Shown here: piece by piece, positions 24,398-36,633 of the stretch
Layout of the letters: every line of letters begins with the position of its first letter
How positions within the stretch are numbered: position 1 is the first letter of the stretch
Assembly: GCA_034509735.1 (NCBI GenBank)
Contig: JACGWO010000002.1
Location: 48,419,115-48,483,114 of the forward strand
Source of the DNA: Sesamum alatum
Taxonomy: Eukaryota; Streptophyta; Magnoliopsida; Lamiales; Pedaliaceae
DNA: 64,000 bases
Direction: 5' to 3'
Made by a program: the position numbers and the translations under genes
The notes under the pieces: model-generated
The model's input: the letters and a program-made list of their open reading frames with translations, nothing else
Databases searched by the model: none
What the model was told of the DNA's origin: nothing

Positions 24398-24404
24398 ATT
24401 TATT
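24398..24404 (-). promoter_or_regulatory. Degenerate TATA box of PR10-6
   Basis: AATAAAT on the minus strand replaces the TATAAAT of the other copies, 47 nt upstream of the ATG. PR10-8 has the same change, so it predates the block duplication. Confidence 0.5.
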
Positions 24405-24489
24405 GAGAGATGGGACCATGGGAGTAAAATCTAAATGGAAAGCTCTATTTCAGATCGAGTCTAAGCAAGTCTGGATTAATTAGATGATA

Positions 24490-25287
24490 AGTGTGAACAG
24501 TATATTTGATTGCTGCAGAATTGTCTCAATTAAATATGGTTGAGATTGATTATTTATGACTTATAATATAGATTTATCGAATTTTTGCATCAAATTCTAT
24601 GTTCTCTTTTGTTTTACTTGATATATGCACATTATGTATATCAAGTGTTTAATATTAAAATAGATGACATAATTTTTGTACACAATTTCTACATATGTAT
24701 ATATACAGCTGAACAAACTTTGACTTAATTGAGGTAATTTTGAATCAATACTAATTTTTGGTAACTTTGAATTTTTTAATTCATTGGTCAGATACCATAT
24801 TGAAGTTAAATTTTATCCAAAATCTTATTTTCAAGATATAGATATTATTTTGATTTATATTTATCTTAATTAACTTTATATTTAGGATTTTAATTTAATC
24901 TTTTACAATTAAGAAAATTTTCATTGGTTAAAAAACCTTATCTACTTTAAATTAATTAAAATTTCTAGGTATTTTTCTAATAATTCACTTATCCATAATC
25001 TTAACTCCACGATTAGGATACTAAATTGATTTATATTTTATGATTTCAGTTTACTTTTAATTATCTACTTTAAATTAATTAAAATTTCTCCGTTTTATCT
25101 AAATACTAATTCACTTATCAAAAATTTTATATTCAAAATTATTATACTATTTGGGTTTGAGTTTATCTTAAATTGAGTTAAACACAGCTAAAAAGGAAAT
25201 GAGTTGCCATGATCGAAAAAAATAGAGTTTCAAGGAGGTGTTGTTACTCAAAAATCGTGCTCAATGGAATGCCCGTAAGCAAAGATT
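24490..25287. other. PR10-6 upstream region
   Basis: Non-coding. It is nearly identical to 33059-33868 upstream of PR10-8, including the 'gttgagattgattatttatg' segment. No other gene is seen. Confidence 0.5.
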
Positions 25288-25997
25288 TGTGAGGAATGAA
25301 TGATATGGATAGTGTGGGATATTGTGTATTATGAAGTCGAGGCAAGAGTTAAATTGTTTATCTTTAAGATAATTATTGCCCCGTTCTGGTGCTTACGGAA
25401 CCGACAATTTGTCTCCCAAGATACAACGACTTTATATCTCAAAGTAGCAACACTACAAACTTTGAAAAACGGCGAACCAAAAGATATTTTGAAACTCTCT
25501 TACTAAACTCTATTTGCAGAATGCTTTTATGCTTACGAATATTATGAATGAGTTGAATTTCTATCCTCCATTCCTAACATCCATAAAATGTTAAATGAAA
25601 TGAAATGAGAGGGCCTATTTATAGGAATTTGAAAGGTGTTTCAAATGGATATGTCCAATCAGAAAAGATGCCTTTGAAAGGTTATGACCTTTCATCCGAA
25701 TGAATGCATCATTTCACCCAAAGGACATACCATTTCACTCAAATGGACGCATCATTTCATCTAAAGGACATACCATTTCACACAAATGGAAGCATCATTT
25801 CATCCAAAGGGTTTCACCCAATGGAAGCATCATTTCATCCAAAGGGTTTCACCCAATGGGTTGACCAGACACAACCGGATGATGATTGGGGCCCGTCAAC
25901 CATCATCTACGTGTCACGAGCTTGTTATGCATCGCACATCATAACCAATCACTTGTCACGATTTATTCTTTAATTTAACATTCACCATTTTTCAACA
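25288..25997 (-). mobile_element. Ty1/copia LTR (3' LTR of the deleted element)
   Basis: About 710 bp, TG...CA on the minus strand, preceded on that strand by a purine-rich GTGGCGGAT-type tract. It contains 43- and 35-bp tandem units (25708-25860) and a TATA-like CCTATAAATAGG (about 25615-25626, minus strand). It is inserted at the right edge of block A; copy B reads through without it. Confidence 0.75.
25708..25860. repeat. Tandem repeats inside the copia LTR
   Basis: Units starting ATCATTTCA occur at 25708, 25751, 25794 and 25829: two of 43 bp, then 35-bp units. Diverged units are seen in the LTR remnants of blocks A and B. The ORF through this region is a by-product. Confidence 0.8.
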
Positions 25998-27858
25998 ATC
26001 CGCCACATGAATGAAAATTAATGCATATGAGCATGCAGACACTCAAGAGAGTTTCAACCGAGAAGTCATTGCATCAGGATAGGTAGTTTGTGGCTTTGAA
26101 CCTTCCTTAGGAGAATACCATCGGATTTATTTGGCTAATCAGTGAACATGATGTCTTGAACTGTTCATCCGTTGGTGTAAACCAAGACAATAGTACCCCA
26201 CAATACCTTCTCTAATATCTTTGGTTCTCACAGTTGAGTCCATTTTGGCCTTGGACTCCATCTTGGATTCATAAGTGTTTTATATTTGAAGCGGCCCGTC
26301 TTCACACTTATATAGGTGATCTCCTATAATGTTCTTGACTTAGAATAGGAACCATTAAAAGCTTATAGCTTAACCTCTACCCTTTGATAGCACTTTTTTG
26401 CCATAGGAATGGGAAGGAGTAAAACTCCAAATGCTTTCCACAATCTTTATAACTTAGTTGTTCCATTGAACCAAGATCTTGGGATCTCCAGTCAACAAAG
26501 TTGGGTTACCGCTATAAAGATTTTAATCCCATTCCCCTTGACGAACACTATACTTGATCTCTAGAAAGGCCTTTCATTAATGGATCCACTAACTTATCCT
26601 TTGACTTTATATAGTTAATAGATATGATTTCATTAGAGATCAACTGTCTTATGGTATTATGTCTTCGACGTATATATCTCGACTTACCATTATACATATT
26701 GCTTCGTTCCCTTTCAATAGTCGAACGACTATCACAATATATCATAATAACAGGCACTTGCTTTTGTCCAACAAGGAACATACTCCATAAAATTACGAAG
26801 CCATTCATTTTCTTCTCCAGCTTTATCTGAATCTATAAACCCAGATTCCATAACAGAACGAGTGCTTTTCTCTATATACCTTAATCTACCAATCATTCTT
26901 GAAAATTCAATTTGACCTCGTGTTCACCTTGGTTCTTTGCTAAGTGTAGATTTCTATCTACATAAGTCTTAGCAGGTGAATGGTCATGAACATTGAACTT
27001 TCTAGTACAATCTCAACATGATGAGACTATGATAAGACAAGTCTACAGACGTTTTAGAGTTTTAGTCTCTACCATTACGTCAGCTAAACCTTATGTCTTT
27101 TATATCACAATATTTTGCCAATACTTTCTTGGTAGAGATTGCTTTCATTTGTCAACATAGCATCTACATATAGATCGACTATGACAAAGGAGCTAGAGGT
27201 GCCTTTAACGTAGACACGTCCATCACACTCGTTGACCTTGAAGTCACTTGACCACATTGTTTGTCAAATTTTTCATGTCATTTGTCATGAGCTTGTTTAA
27301 GCCTATACAACAATTTGATGAGTCTACAGACCTTTTTTTCTTGGCCAGGAACGACAAACCCTTTAGGTTGTTCCATGTAGATCTCTTCATCTAACTAGCC
27401 ATCCAAGTAACTTTTGAATTCCTTCCATATCAGAGGTAGATTTTCAATCATAGCAGCTACTTGAAAGGATTCACTGAGCCTAATTCCTTCTGCATGCAGA
27501 TCATGCAAGATCATTTGGAATTTTTTAACTTGGCTCATTACCATTTTGGAATCCACCATTTTGAATTTCAAGAACTTCCCAACTATGAAATTTTTCAAGT
27601 CGGCATCCTCCGTTTTAAATTTCTTTTCCAAGGATTCCCAAAGGGCTTTTGCAGTCTTGGTTGAGTTACATACGCCGTGCAAAGTATCGCTCAAGCCATT
27701 GAGGATGTAGCTTCAGCATAGAAAATTCTCATATCCCCATGCATCAAAGCAACCCTTTTGTTGGGGATCAGTCTCCTCTTCAGAAACAACGGGGGCTTCC
27801 TCACTTAAGAAACCTAGCTAGGTTCAACATAGTGAGGTAAAACAACATCTTGATGCAC
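25998..27858 (-). mobile_element. Internally deleted Ty1/copia polyprotein relic
   Basis: On the minus strand, 27694-27395 encodes a copia gag segment (KALWESLEKKFKTEDA, then FQVAAMIENLP). It runs through an in-frame TAG straight into reverse transcriptase sequence (LDEEIYMEQPKGFVVPG, about 27385-27330). Protease and integrase are missing. Degenerate RT with stops follows, then the RNase H end (26808-26548; RQLISNEIISINYIKSKDKL). Both the deletion and the stops make it non-autonomous. The 5' LTR is absent: at 27859 the sequence returns to array-type flank (compare 12120). Confidence 0.85.
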
Positions 27859-28651
27859 AAAGATCATTTAATATTTTGCACCTTATATTAAAATTCAAAT
27901 CTTTCTTAATTATACTAAATAAATACCCCCGGAGGTTTGTAACCGTCTAACAAATAATCCATTTCCATCCATTTTGTGGGTGAACTGACCAAAATGCCCT
28001 TATGCATTTTATTAAATTTTTTGGACTACAATGCGCAGGGAGCGGTTTCTTATTAAATTTTTTACATGGAGGAATAATAATGCAATTTGCCTCGGTTGAT
28101 TTTTTCTAAGAAAAAAATCAAGGGCAAAATGGTCAATTTTTGGCTTTTGGTTAAAAATTACAAACCTCAGGGGGTATTTTGTAATTTTTCAAACAACGAG
28201 TGAGTATTAGATTGATGTCCCCTGAGCTAGGTTAGGTTAAAACACACAATCACTTCCGAAAAAACATCACAGTAACACCCTTCATAATGTGTAGTTGTAA
28301 TTTTACAAAGTTAGAGGAGGTTTGTGTAATTTACTCTTTCAAAAAGGCAACGGTGGATATGTTACTTAATTTAAATTTAAGGTTCATATCCAAATTATTT
28401 ACACTTATATAAAAAAACATATAAAATAAAATTAAATAATTTGAAACCATTACAGAAGCTGAGAGAGAAACGTGATTGTGATTTGGTGATAGAAAACATC
28501 ATTTATTTGCAGAGCAAACATTACAATAGTAGCCGTCGTGGTGGTACATATTGTTTTTATTCAAAGAAACAGTCCCAAAATCCATCCTTTATTCAAATAC
28601 ATAACACACGGAAGGAATGGGAGATTAGATGATGGTCCTCTTGTTGTTGTT
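27859..28651. other. PR10-7 3' flank and left end of block B
   Basis: Non-coding. It starts with a 60-bp match to the PR10-3 3' flank, then dispersed 'acaaacctcagggggtatt'-type repeat. From about 28030 it matches block A. A minus-strand AATAAA at 28588-28593 is the likely poly(A) signal of PR10-7. Confidence 0.5.
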
Positions 28652-29210
28652 TTAGTGTTTAATCACGTAATCCGCAACGGCCTTCATGATTCCATAGAGG
28701 CCCTCAATTGACTCTTCAACCAAAGGGAGAGCAGCTATATCATTCAACTCATAGTCGATGGTGCCTATCATGATGCACTCCTCGATCGTCCCCGGCTTCT
28801 CTATCGCGTCCAACCGCGCCTTGTAACTTTTAAACCCCTGATCCAAAACCCCGCCCTTTAGAAATTGAGTTTTCTTCACTCGATTCACATCGTCAACCAC
28901 CAAGTACTCCTCCGTGTACCATGGTGGCCCCGGCCACCCTGTTTTCAATTTTCGTCATCGTTATTCATCCATCTATTATTCAAAATCATAAATTTATTAT
29001 TATCAACATATGTATGTATTACGTACCTTTAGCAAAAAAGACTTGGATGATGGTTCCAGCGTTGCCATCGCCTTGTAGGAGTTTGTATCCTTTATATTTA
29101 TTGGGAAACGTTTCAACTGCAATGTCGGCCAGTTTGAGACTGCCGTAGACCTTCCACGTTTTGGTTGGAGATGCCTTAAGCTCTAGCTTCCTCCTAACAG
29201 TTCCCTCCAT
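28652..29210 (-). CDS. PR10-7: divergent PR-10/Bet v 1 protein, copy of PR10-5
   Basis: Exons 29027-29210 and 28652-28938 with an 88-nt intron, encoding 156 aa. It differs from PR10-5 at about four residues: Ala/Pro in exon 1 (ASPTKTW here), Ser/Lys in NKYKGYK, and TTD/TIE in exon 2. It shares the YTEEY variant, the Ile at the Lys-equivalent position (CIMIGT) and the short YVIKH end. The frame and both splice sites are intact. Expression relative to PR10-5 cannot be judged, since the TATA box and poly(A) signal are the same. Confidence 0.92.
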
Positions 29211-29278
29211 TTTCCTTCCTTTTTTTGTTTTTTACTCTTTCTCAACTTTGTGATGGAAATTACATGCACTTCATGCAT

Positions 29279-29285
29279 ATTTATA
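29279..29285 (-). promoter_or_regulatory. TATA box of PR10-7
   Basis: TATAAAT on the minus strand, 69 nt upstream of the ATG, as in PR10-5. Confidence 0.6.
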
Positions 29286-29604
29286 GATAGATGCAAGCAA
29301 TATTTAAATGAGAAATTCAAGAATCAATTGGAACGCCAATTATGTTGAATCAATTCGATCGAATTTCAACTGTGTTGCATTGTTGATGTAGAATTTGTCC
29401 CCCAATTAAATGTGGATTTTTTTAGTGGGTTTGATATATAGATGTTATATCTGTAAACAATTCCCTCCATACTCTTAACTGGATTCACAGCCAGGATCCG
29501 ACCCACTAAGTAAAACCCCCCTTCTCTCCATGTTGCCAGCCCAAACCCCCTGAGATAGAGTAAGTTCATCCTCCTCATCCTCCGTCAGGACCAACGCCTT
29601 ACCC

Positions 29605-30068
29605 AGTTGACACAAGTGATTCATTATGATGTACGACGCATAACAATTTTGTGACACGTGAACGATGGTTGATGGCGCCCAATCATCGTCGAACCGTGCC
29701 TAATCAACCAAATAAGTGTGTCCTTTGGATGAAACGATGCATCCATATGGGTGAAATGGTATGTCATTTGAGTGACATGATGAGTCCATTCGAATGAAAG
29801 GTTGTAACCTTTCAAATACATATTTTCTGATTGGACATGTCCATTTAATGACACATTTTCAACTTCTATAAATAGGCCCTCCGGCCCATTTCATTCATTC
29901 AACTTGAATAGCATTTTAGAGCATTTCAGAGTGTTAACAATAAAAGTATATTGTCTTTTATTAAGAGAGTTTCAAAATATTGTTTAGTTTGCCGTTTCAC
30001 AAAGTTTGTAGTATTGTTACTTTGAGTTGTAAATGATTGTATCGTAGGAGACAAATTGTCGTTTCTAT
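29605..30068 (+). mobile_element. Copia LTR remnant, block B
   Basis: Block B counterpart of 21495-21951. The adjoining primer-binding-site-like TTAGCATCAGAGCGGG (about 30069-30084) is better preserved than in block A and resembles the initiator tRNA-Met complement used by copia elements. Confidence 0.65.
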
Positions 30069-30119
30069 TAGCATCAGAGCGGGCCAATAATTGTTGGTGG
30101 CGACCCTTTTTCATATCAA

Positions 30120-32189
30120 ATAAATTGCAAGACAGTTTAATTAGGGCAAAATGTTTTTTTAGTCCCATTAAAAAGGGTCATTATCGGTTTTAGTCCCACA
30201 ATTCTTGCAGGTGTCGCTTTTAGTCCGGTTAAACCCCAAAACAAGCCTTTCAGTCCCAAAATGACATGTGCAGTGCACGTGACTTAATGCTCGTTAACGG
30301 ACGTTAAGGGCAGCTAACAAGGTCTTGCACATGACAGTAATTTTTATACATGTAGCATGTAAATATTAAATAAAATATAAAATATAAAAATAATTTAATA
30401 TATATGTAAACATTTCAATTAATTACATATGACAGTAATTTTTATATATGTATAATATATATATTAAATAAAATATAAGATATAAATAAAGAATTCAATT
30501 CGCAAATTGAGATTGCTGCGAATATATTGACTTGTTCGAAAGTCTGAAAATGCCCTCCACCCAAATCCAATTAATGAATTTCGCATCGACAAACAACTGT
30601 TTTCTTTTTATTCCCATCAAAAACAACTTTCAATAACGTGTAAATCGTGTACCTTTTTTATTTTATTGTTAGCTTTTTTTCAAGAATCAGATGGTTCGGT
30701 TGAATGATGGATTAGCCAAAATAGCTAATCTTATTTTTCGAATATGATATTTCTACATCTGTAAATCAAATTTATTTTAAACTTCAAGAATTAGAAGAAA
30801 ATTTACTATTGACTATTAATTTATTAGCTACGGACTAAAATCATGGTAAATAATTATTATTAACCATGGTTAAACAAAAACCATTGCAAAAACCTAAATT
30901 ATCCACCATGAAAACTCTTTTTGCCATGGTTATGAGTCATAGCAAATGTTTTTGCCTTGGCTTTTAACCATGGCAAATGTTTTAGCCACACTCGCAAATA
31001 CCACGGCTAATAACCATTGTATGACCATAGTAAATGACTATTCACTACGACTATTTATTTTTAACCATGTCAATTAGCCATAATTAAATATTAAATTTCT
31101 TCTAATGAAGACATATAAGATGGTGTCAACTTAATCATATCTAATGGTCGGTTGGACGATGTACTACAACAAAGAGGATCACAATAATATTGAAAGGACA
31201 TTTGTAAGATATTCTAAGATATTGAATATGGCACTACTTATTTTTTAGGGTTAATTACACTTACACCCCCTTTGAGAATGTATAATTATACTTTCCCCCA
31301 AAAAGGTTTTGAAATTACACTTACACCCCCTCCGAAAATTCTCTGTTTACACCTGACCCCCATCCGTTAGAGTTTGGACGAAAAATGTTCACGTGAACAA
31401 AAATAATTACACAAATTTTCAATTTTTCCCATCATTTAATATTCTCATGTATATTTTTGTACTTATAAGAGGATAAGTGTAACGTATATGTATGGAGTGA
31501 GGCCAAAATTATTATATTTTTTCCTTATAAATTGTTGATTAATTTTATTTTTTATAGTATTAGATAATATAAATAAAAATATCATATTCTATAATTCTAG
31601 TCATATTTTTGACATATTGATTAATAATTCTAGTATATGGCTAAATTGCATATTTTGTCCCATAAAGAAGGGGCAGTGCCATTTTTGGTTCCATGATTTA
31701 CGAAATTTCGTTTTTAGTCCTAAAACTATTAAAAAATTTGCAAAGTTAGACCTAAAAGCCTTTTCTCGTTAAGTTTTAACGGAAAGTGGCAGAAATCCGT
31801 TAACCCCCAATTGCTAAATTGCTTTTTTGGTTCCACAAAGAATGGGGATTTACTTTTTTGGTCCCACAATTTACGAAAAACTTTTTTGATACCAAAACTG
31901 TTAAAAGAATTGCAAAGTTAGTCCAAAAATTTTAATTTTGTCAAATTTTGTCATTAATCAATAAATTAATGCACGACTTATTAAATCAATAATCAATCTT
32001 TTATTCAATCATTATTAAAATAGGCTGATAATTTATTTTATATTTACTATAATATAATTTTTAATATAAATCATTATTTGTATTTGTATTTATATTTATA
32101 TTACAGATAAAAAATAAAAATGTACGATCCATAACTATGAAACAAAAAAGATAAAATTAAATACCATTGCGTTTAGCCAATAGAAATTG
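30120..32189. other. PR10-7/PR10-8 spacer
   Basis: No gene is seen. About 30139-30330 is a 'tttagtccc' dispersed repeat and about 30830-31106 the ACCATGG foldback MITE. About 31250-31400 is 'cacttacaccccc' repeat and about 31632-31930 a 'ttggtcccac' repeat. The rest is AT-rich. Confidence 0.45.
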
Positions 32190-32335
32190 TTGTTATGTGA
32201 TTGAGAAATTTATTTTCACAATAATTATTATGTGATCGAGCAACAAATATCCGTATGTGATTTGAAACTACTTGATCACATAACAATTATTGTGAAAATG
32301 AATTTCTCAATCGCATAACAATAATTTTGGTCACG
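32190..32335. mobile_element. Palindromic MITE abutting PR10-8
   Basis: 'gttatgtgattgagaaattt' at about 32193 recurs inverted as 'aatttctcaatcgcataac' at about 32301-32319. Homology with the PR10-6 3' flank resumes only at 'taacatgga', 6-10 nt from the stop codon. The native 3' UTR of this copy is therefore gone. Confidence 0.7.
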
Positions 32336-32348
32336 TAACATGGACTCA

Positions 32349-32920
32349 TCAGTTGCTAGCTTTGTAGTTTTTGGTCACGTAATCTGCAGCAAGCTTGATG
32401 ATTGTAAGGAGGGGCTCATTGGAAACCAAAGAAGCATTGGCAGCAGCTTCCTCTTTCAACTCATACTCGACGGTGGCTCTCACGACGCTCTCCTCCTTCT
32501 TCCCCTCCTTCTCGACCACCTCCAACCGCACGCCATAACGCGTAAATCCCAGATCAAGAAACCCGCCCTCTACCAACTCCGCTTCCTTCACTCGTCTCTC
32601 CTCATCCACCACCGTGAACTTCTCCTTGAACCACTTCGGCCCCGCCTCCCCTGTTTTCAATCTCATCATCATTAATCATCCATTCATATTCAAAATCACG
32701 TGTAATTGTGGTTATTGTTATTATTAATAAATATACCTGGAGGGAAAAAGACCTGGATGATGGTTCCAGCGGAACCATCGCCTTGCAAGACCTCGTATTT
32801 GCTAAATTGATTGAGAAGCCCTTCGACCGTGATCTTGGGCAGTTGGAGGCTGCCGTAGACCTTCCATGCTTCGCTTGCTGGTACCTTAACCTCTATCTCC
32901 TCCGAAATTTTTCCCACCAT
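32349..32920 (-). CDS. PR10-8: PR-10/Bet v 1 protein, copy of PR10-6
   Basis: Exons 32737-32920 and 32349-32650 with an 86-nt intron, encoding 161 aa. It is identical to PR10-6 except one residue in exon 1 (EGLLNQF here, EGLPNQF in PR10-6). The substituted proline is in the loop between the two N-terminal helices, which is kept in most paralogs as LPN or LPD. The 3' flank is replaced by a MITE a few bases past the stop, so the transcript must use a new poly(A) site. The coding frame is intact. Confidence 0.92.
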
Positions 32921-32966
32921 TTTGCCCTCTTTTTCAACTTTGTGAAGGAGACTACGCCCACTTCAA

Positions 32967-32973
32967 ATTTATT
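32967..32973 (-). promoter_or_regulatory. Degenerate TATA box of PR10-8
   Basis: AATAAAT on the minus strand, 47 nt upstream of the ATG, identical to PR10-6. Confidence 0.5.
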
Positions 32974-33868
32974 GAGAGATGGGACCATGGGAGTAAAATC
33001 TAAATGGAAAGCTCTATTTCAGATCGAGTCTAAGCAAGTCTGGATTAATTAGATGATAAGTGTGAACAGTATATTTGATTGCTGCAGAATTGTCTCAATT
33101 AAATATGGTTGAGATTGATTATTTATGACTTATAATATAGATTTATCGAATTTTTGCATCAAATTCTATGTTCTCTTTTGTTTTACTTGATATATGCACA
33201 TTATGTATATCAAGTGTTTAATATTAAAATAGATGACATAATTTTTGTACACAATTTCTACATATGTATATATACAGCTGAACAAACTTTGACTTAATTG
33301 AGGTAATTTTGAATCAATACTAATTTTTGGTAACTTTGAATTTTTTAATTCATTAGTCAGATACCATATTGAAGTTAAATTTTATCCAAAATCTTATTTT
33401 CAAGATATAGATATTATTTTGATTTATATTTATCTTAATTAACTTCATATTTAGGATTTTAATTTAATCTTTTACAATTAAGAAAATTTTTATTGGTTAA
33501 AAACCTCATTACTTTAAATTAATTAAAATTTCGAGGTATTTTTTTAAATAATTCGCTTATCCAGAATCTTAACTCCAAGATTAGGATACTAACTTGATTT
33601 ATATTTATTTTAAATGAATTCATATTTTAGGATTTCAGTTTATTTTTAATTATCTACTTTAAGTTAATTAAAAATTCTCCGTTTTATCTAAATACTAATT
33701 CACTTATTCAAAATTATGATACTATTTGGGTTTGAGTTTATCTTAAATTGAGTTAAACACAAGTAAAAAGGAAAATGAGTTGCCACAAACGAAAAATAAA
33801 ATAGAGTTTTCAATGAGGTGTTGTTACTCAAAACTCGTGCTCAATGGAATGCCCATAAGCAAAGGTTT

Positions 33869-36242
33869 CATTGAGATATCTTTCTACTAATATCGTGACA
33901 TCAATATTGTGTAAGTTCTACAACTCAATTTAAAATTTTGTAGTTTATTAATTTTATAAGTTTTGAATTTGCTACGTTTTGCTTAAATTCAAGTATAAAT
34001 AATCTAAGTTTACATCGAATAAACAACAAAATATATTTTTCTTCTATGTGAAGTTGTAGCACTATATATCTTTGATTGGTCGTACAATATATTGGTATAA
34101 AATTGTATTAGTATAAATATCTCCTTCGTCGTTGAGGAGAGAGGAGAGGAGAGAAAAAGAATTTTTTATATTATATTATAGTGTAATATGTACTAAATTG
34201 CACATGTGACTAATTTTTGTATCATCAACTTGCTGATAGGGACAAAAAGCATTATCAAAGGGCAAGAAAATTCTTTCATAAAAACATCAAGAGATCAAAA
34301 TTATATATTTTTTTTAATTAACCTATAAGTACTAAATTAACGGGAAAAATGCAAGCAACCTCCCTATAATATTGCAAATGTGCAAATTACCTCCCTATGA
34401 AAAAATAAATAGCAATTTACCCCCTTGTATTTTTTAAAATTGAAGCAATTAACCCCCCTATATTTTCCAAAATGAAGCAATTTACCTCCCTAGGCAAGGA
34501 GGTGAATTGCTTCATTTTGGAAAACATAAGGGGGTAAAATGCTATTTTCTTTTTATAGGGAGGTAATTTGCTTATTTGCAATATCACATGGGGGTAAATT
34601 GCATTAAACACCTAAATTAACCGTAGTCAAAGTATTATGTCCACTCATTGGTGGTGGTGGTGGTGGTGGTGGTGGTGTGGGGGGAGGGGGGGTGGTTTGC
34701 CCCCCTCCCATTTACTATCTAGAATAGTATAAATATATACTTAGTATCATTGTAAACGGGAACTTTTAGCAATCGAAAAGAATATCATTTCCCATATAAG
34801 ACCAGCTTCATTCAACTCATCTCCCTCTTTCTAGGTCCAAAAAGCGGTCTAAAGCCAAGATCGATGAAAGGGGGAAAACATAAGCTTTGAGAACTTAGCT
34901 AGATATAACTTGCTATCGAATTGATATGACAATTCACATTTAGAATACAACAAACTCCTGAAAGTTTGCAAATAACAATCTCGAGACTTCTCTCAAGAAC
35001 AAACAGAAAATATATACATGTGAATACAGAATTCAAAGAATGAATCTGCCATTTGACACGTAGTATTTTTAGACACTTCAAACCTTTTTCCTAGATCGTT
35101 GCAATGTTTAAATTGCAGATTGGTTCATAACTATTGCAATATTTTATGCATAAAAACTGTATAATTTTTAACCATGTCAATGTTTCACATTATGCAGAAA
35201 AGTTGCATAACTTTTTACAAGAAAACTTACAGTCAGCATTTCTTCAGGCTTTCGCTGGGAAATTGAATTCAAATTTTACAAAGCAAATAAAAAACTAACT
35301 TTAAAAAAATAAATAAAATTATTTATTTCATTTTCAAGTATATATAATATGATATATATATATATATTTTTTTTTTCATTCGCTCCAATTTTTTCTCCAA
35401 GTTCTATTTTGAAATTTAATGAGATATATTTTATTATAAATTATTTTAGATTTATTTATTCTTTCAACGTCGGAGGCAAAATATTTTCATATTTTTATTT
35501 ATAAGTTATTTCTATCGGTGCAAAATTTGAATGTTTATTATATTTGTCTAATTAAATAAAAAAAGATAAAATGAATAATTGATTGAAAAACTATTAAAAC
35601 GAATATTAGTGAAAGAAACAAATATATAGAAAAGGGCATTCTAGGCAACTAAAATTTTTCATAGTAGTCACTCTACGTATTTCAACTTAATAAATAGTAT
35701 TTATAGATACATCACACACAAAATTGATCAAATGCAATTTACCCTTTTAAAAAAAAAAAAGTCAGTGCAGCCCCTTAACTTTTAAAAAGATGAAATTAAC
35801 CTCTGACGCGCCTCACTCGTGTAATGTAATTTTTTTGTTGTACTTTTACACACAAAAAAAAAATACTTACGCCCCTTTTTCAGCCATTGGATCTTTATTG
35901 ATAGAGATCAACGATCCATATTTACTAGTATGAAGCAATAATTAGTTTTTTAGATAGAGTAAATTAGATTAACACTCCGAGGTTAGGTTAAAATACACAA
36001 CCACTCATTGTTTTTTGTAAAATTATAAATACACCCCTTTATGTTTTAGTTGTAATTACAATTACATTCTCTATTTAGAGAAAAAGCTTACACAAAGACG
36101 CCTTGAGAAACATCACACTAACACCCCTCACAGGGTTTAGTTTAATTTCTACAAAACTCATGGGGTGTTTGTGTATTTGACCTAACCTCAAGGAGCGTTA
36201 ATGTAATTTACTCTTTTAGAAAGCAACGGTGGATGTCTTACT
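33869..36242. other. Spacer right of block B
   Basis: No gene is seen. About 34340-34612 is a palindromic MITE ('ttacctccct' arms). About 34647-34690 is a GGT-rich microsatellite. About 35565-35750 is the empty-site relative of 16200-17120. About 35946-36217 is a TIR element (agagtaaatta / taatttactct). Confidence 0.5.
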
Positions 36243-36251
36243 TAATTTAAA

Positions 36252-36492
36252 GGATAAATTACAACGGGCTCTCTTGAAATTTATCATAATTACAAATACT
36301 CATCGTTGTTTGAAAAATTATAGATACCCCTCTCAACTTAACGTTTGTATAACAAATACCCCCTACAATGAGATGTCTTTTAGGGTATTTGTTAAACCAC
36401 CGCTAATTCTAGGAGGTTTTCGTAATTTTTTACACAACGAAATGATATTTATAATTATAGCAAATTTTAGAAAAATCTATTGTAATTTACCC
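36252..36492. mobile_element. Mutator-type MITE
   Basis: Ends GGATAAATTACAA and TTGTAATTTACCC. The flanking 9-mers TAATTTAAA (36243-36251) and TAGTTTAAA (36493-36501) match at 8 of 9. The flanks are PR-10 3'-flank sequence (compare 28361-28400), so it landed in array-derived DNA. Confidence 0.75.
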
Positions 36493-36633
36493 TAGTTTAA
36501 ATTTATAGTTCATATCCAATTTATTTACACTAATATAAATAAACATATAAAACAAAAATAATTTCAAAACATTGCTTAAGATACAAACTCATCAGAGAGA
36601 AACGTGATTGTCATTCGGTGATATAAAACATTA

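Larger units (their letters stand above)
19560..25285. repeat. Duplicated block, copy A (PR10-5 + PR10-6)
   Basis: It aligns in order with about 28030-33868 (copy B): the same PR-10 gene, LTR fragment, ACCATGG MITE and second PR-10 gene. The offset is 8542 bp at PR10-5/7 and 8569 bp at PR10-6/8. The right end is at 'gtaagcaaag', where the copia LTR starts in copy A and unrelated sequence starts in copy B. Boundaries are approximate. Confidence 0.85.
28030..33868. repeat. Duplicated block, copy B (PR10-7 + PR10-8)
   Basis: Counterpart of 19560-25285. It differs mainly by transposon content: it lacks the 20.94-21.34 kb foldback MITE and has extra repeats about 31250-31930 and a palindromic MITE next to PR10-8. 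Boundaries are approximate. Confidence 0.85.

Noticed and set aside
25708..25860. CRISPR-like spaced repeats
   Set aside because: A plant LTR minisatellite with no unique spacers; the units are contiguous and diverged.
25704..25973. 89-aa repetitive ORF
   Set aside because: Translation of the 43/35-bp tandem units of a copia LTR.
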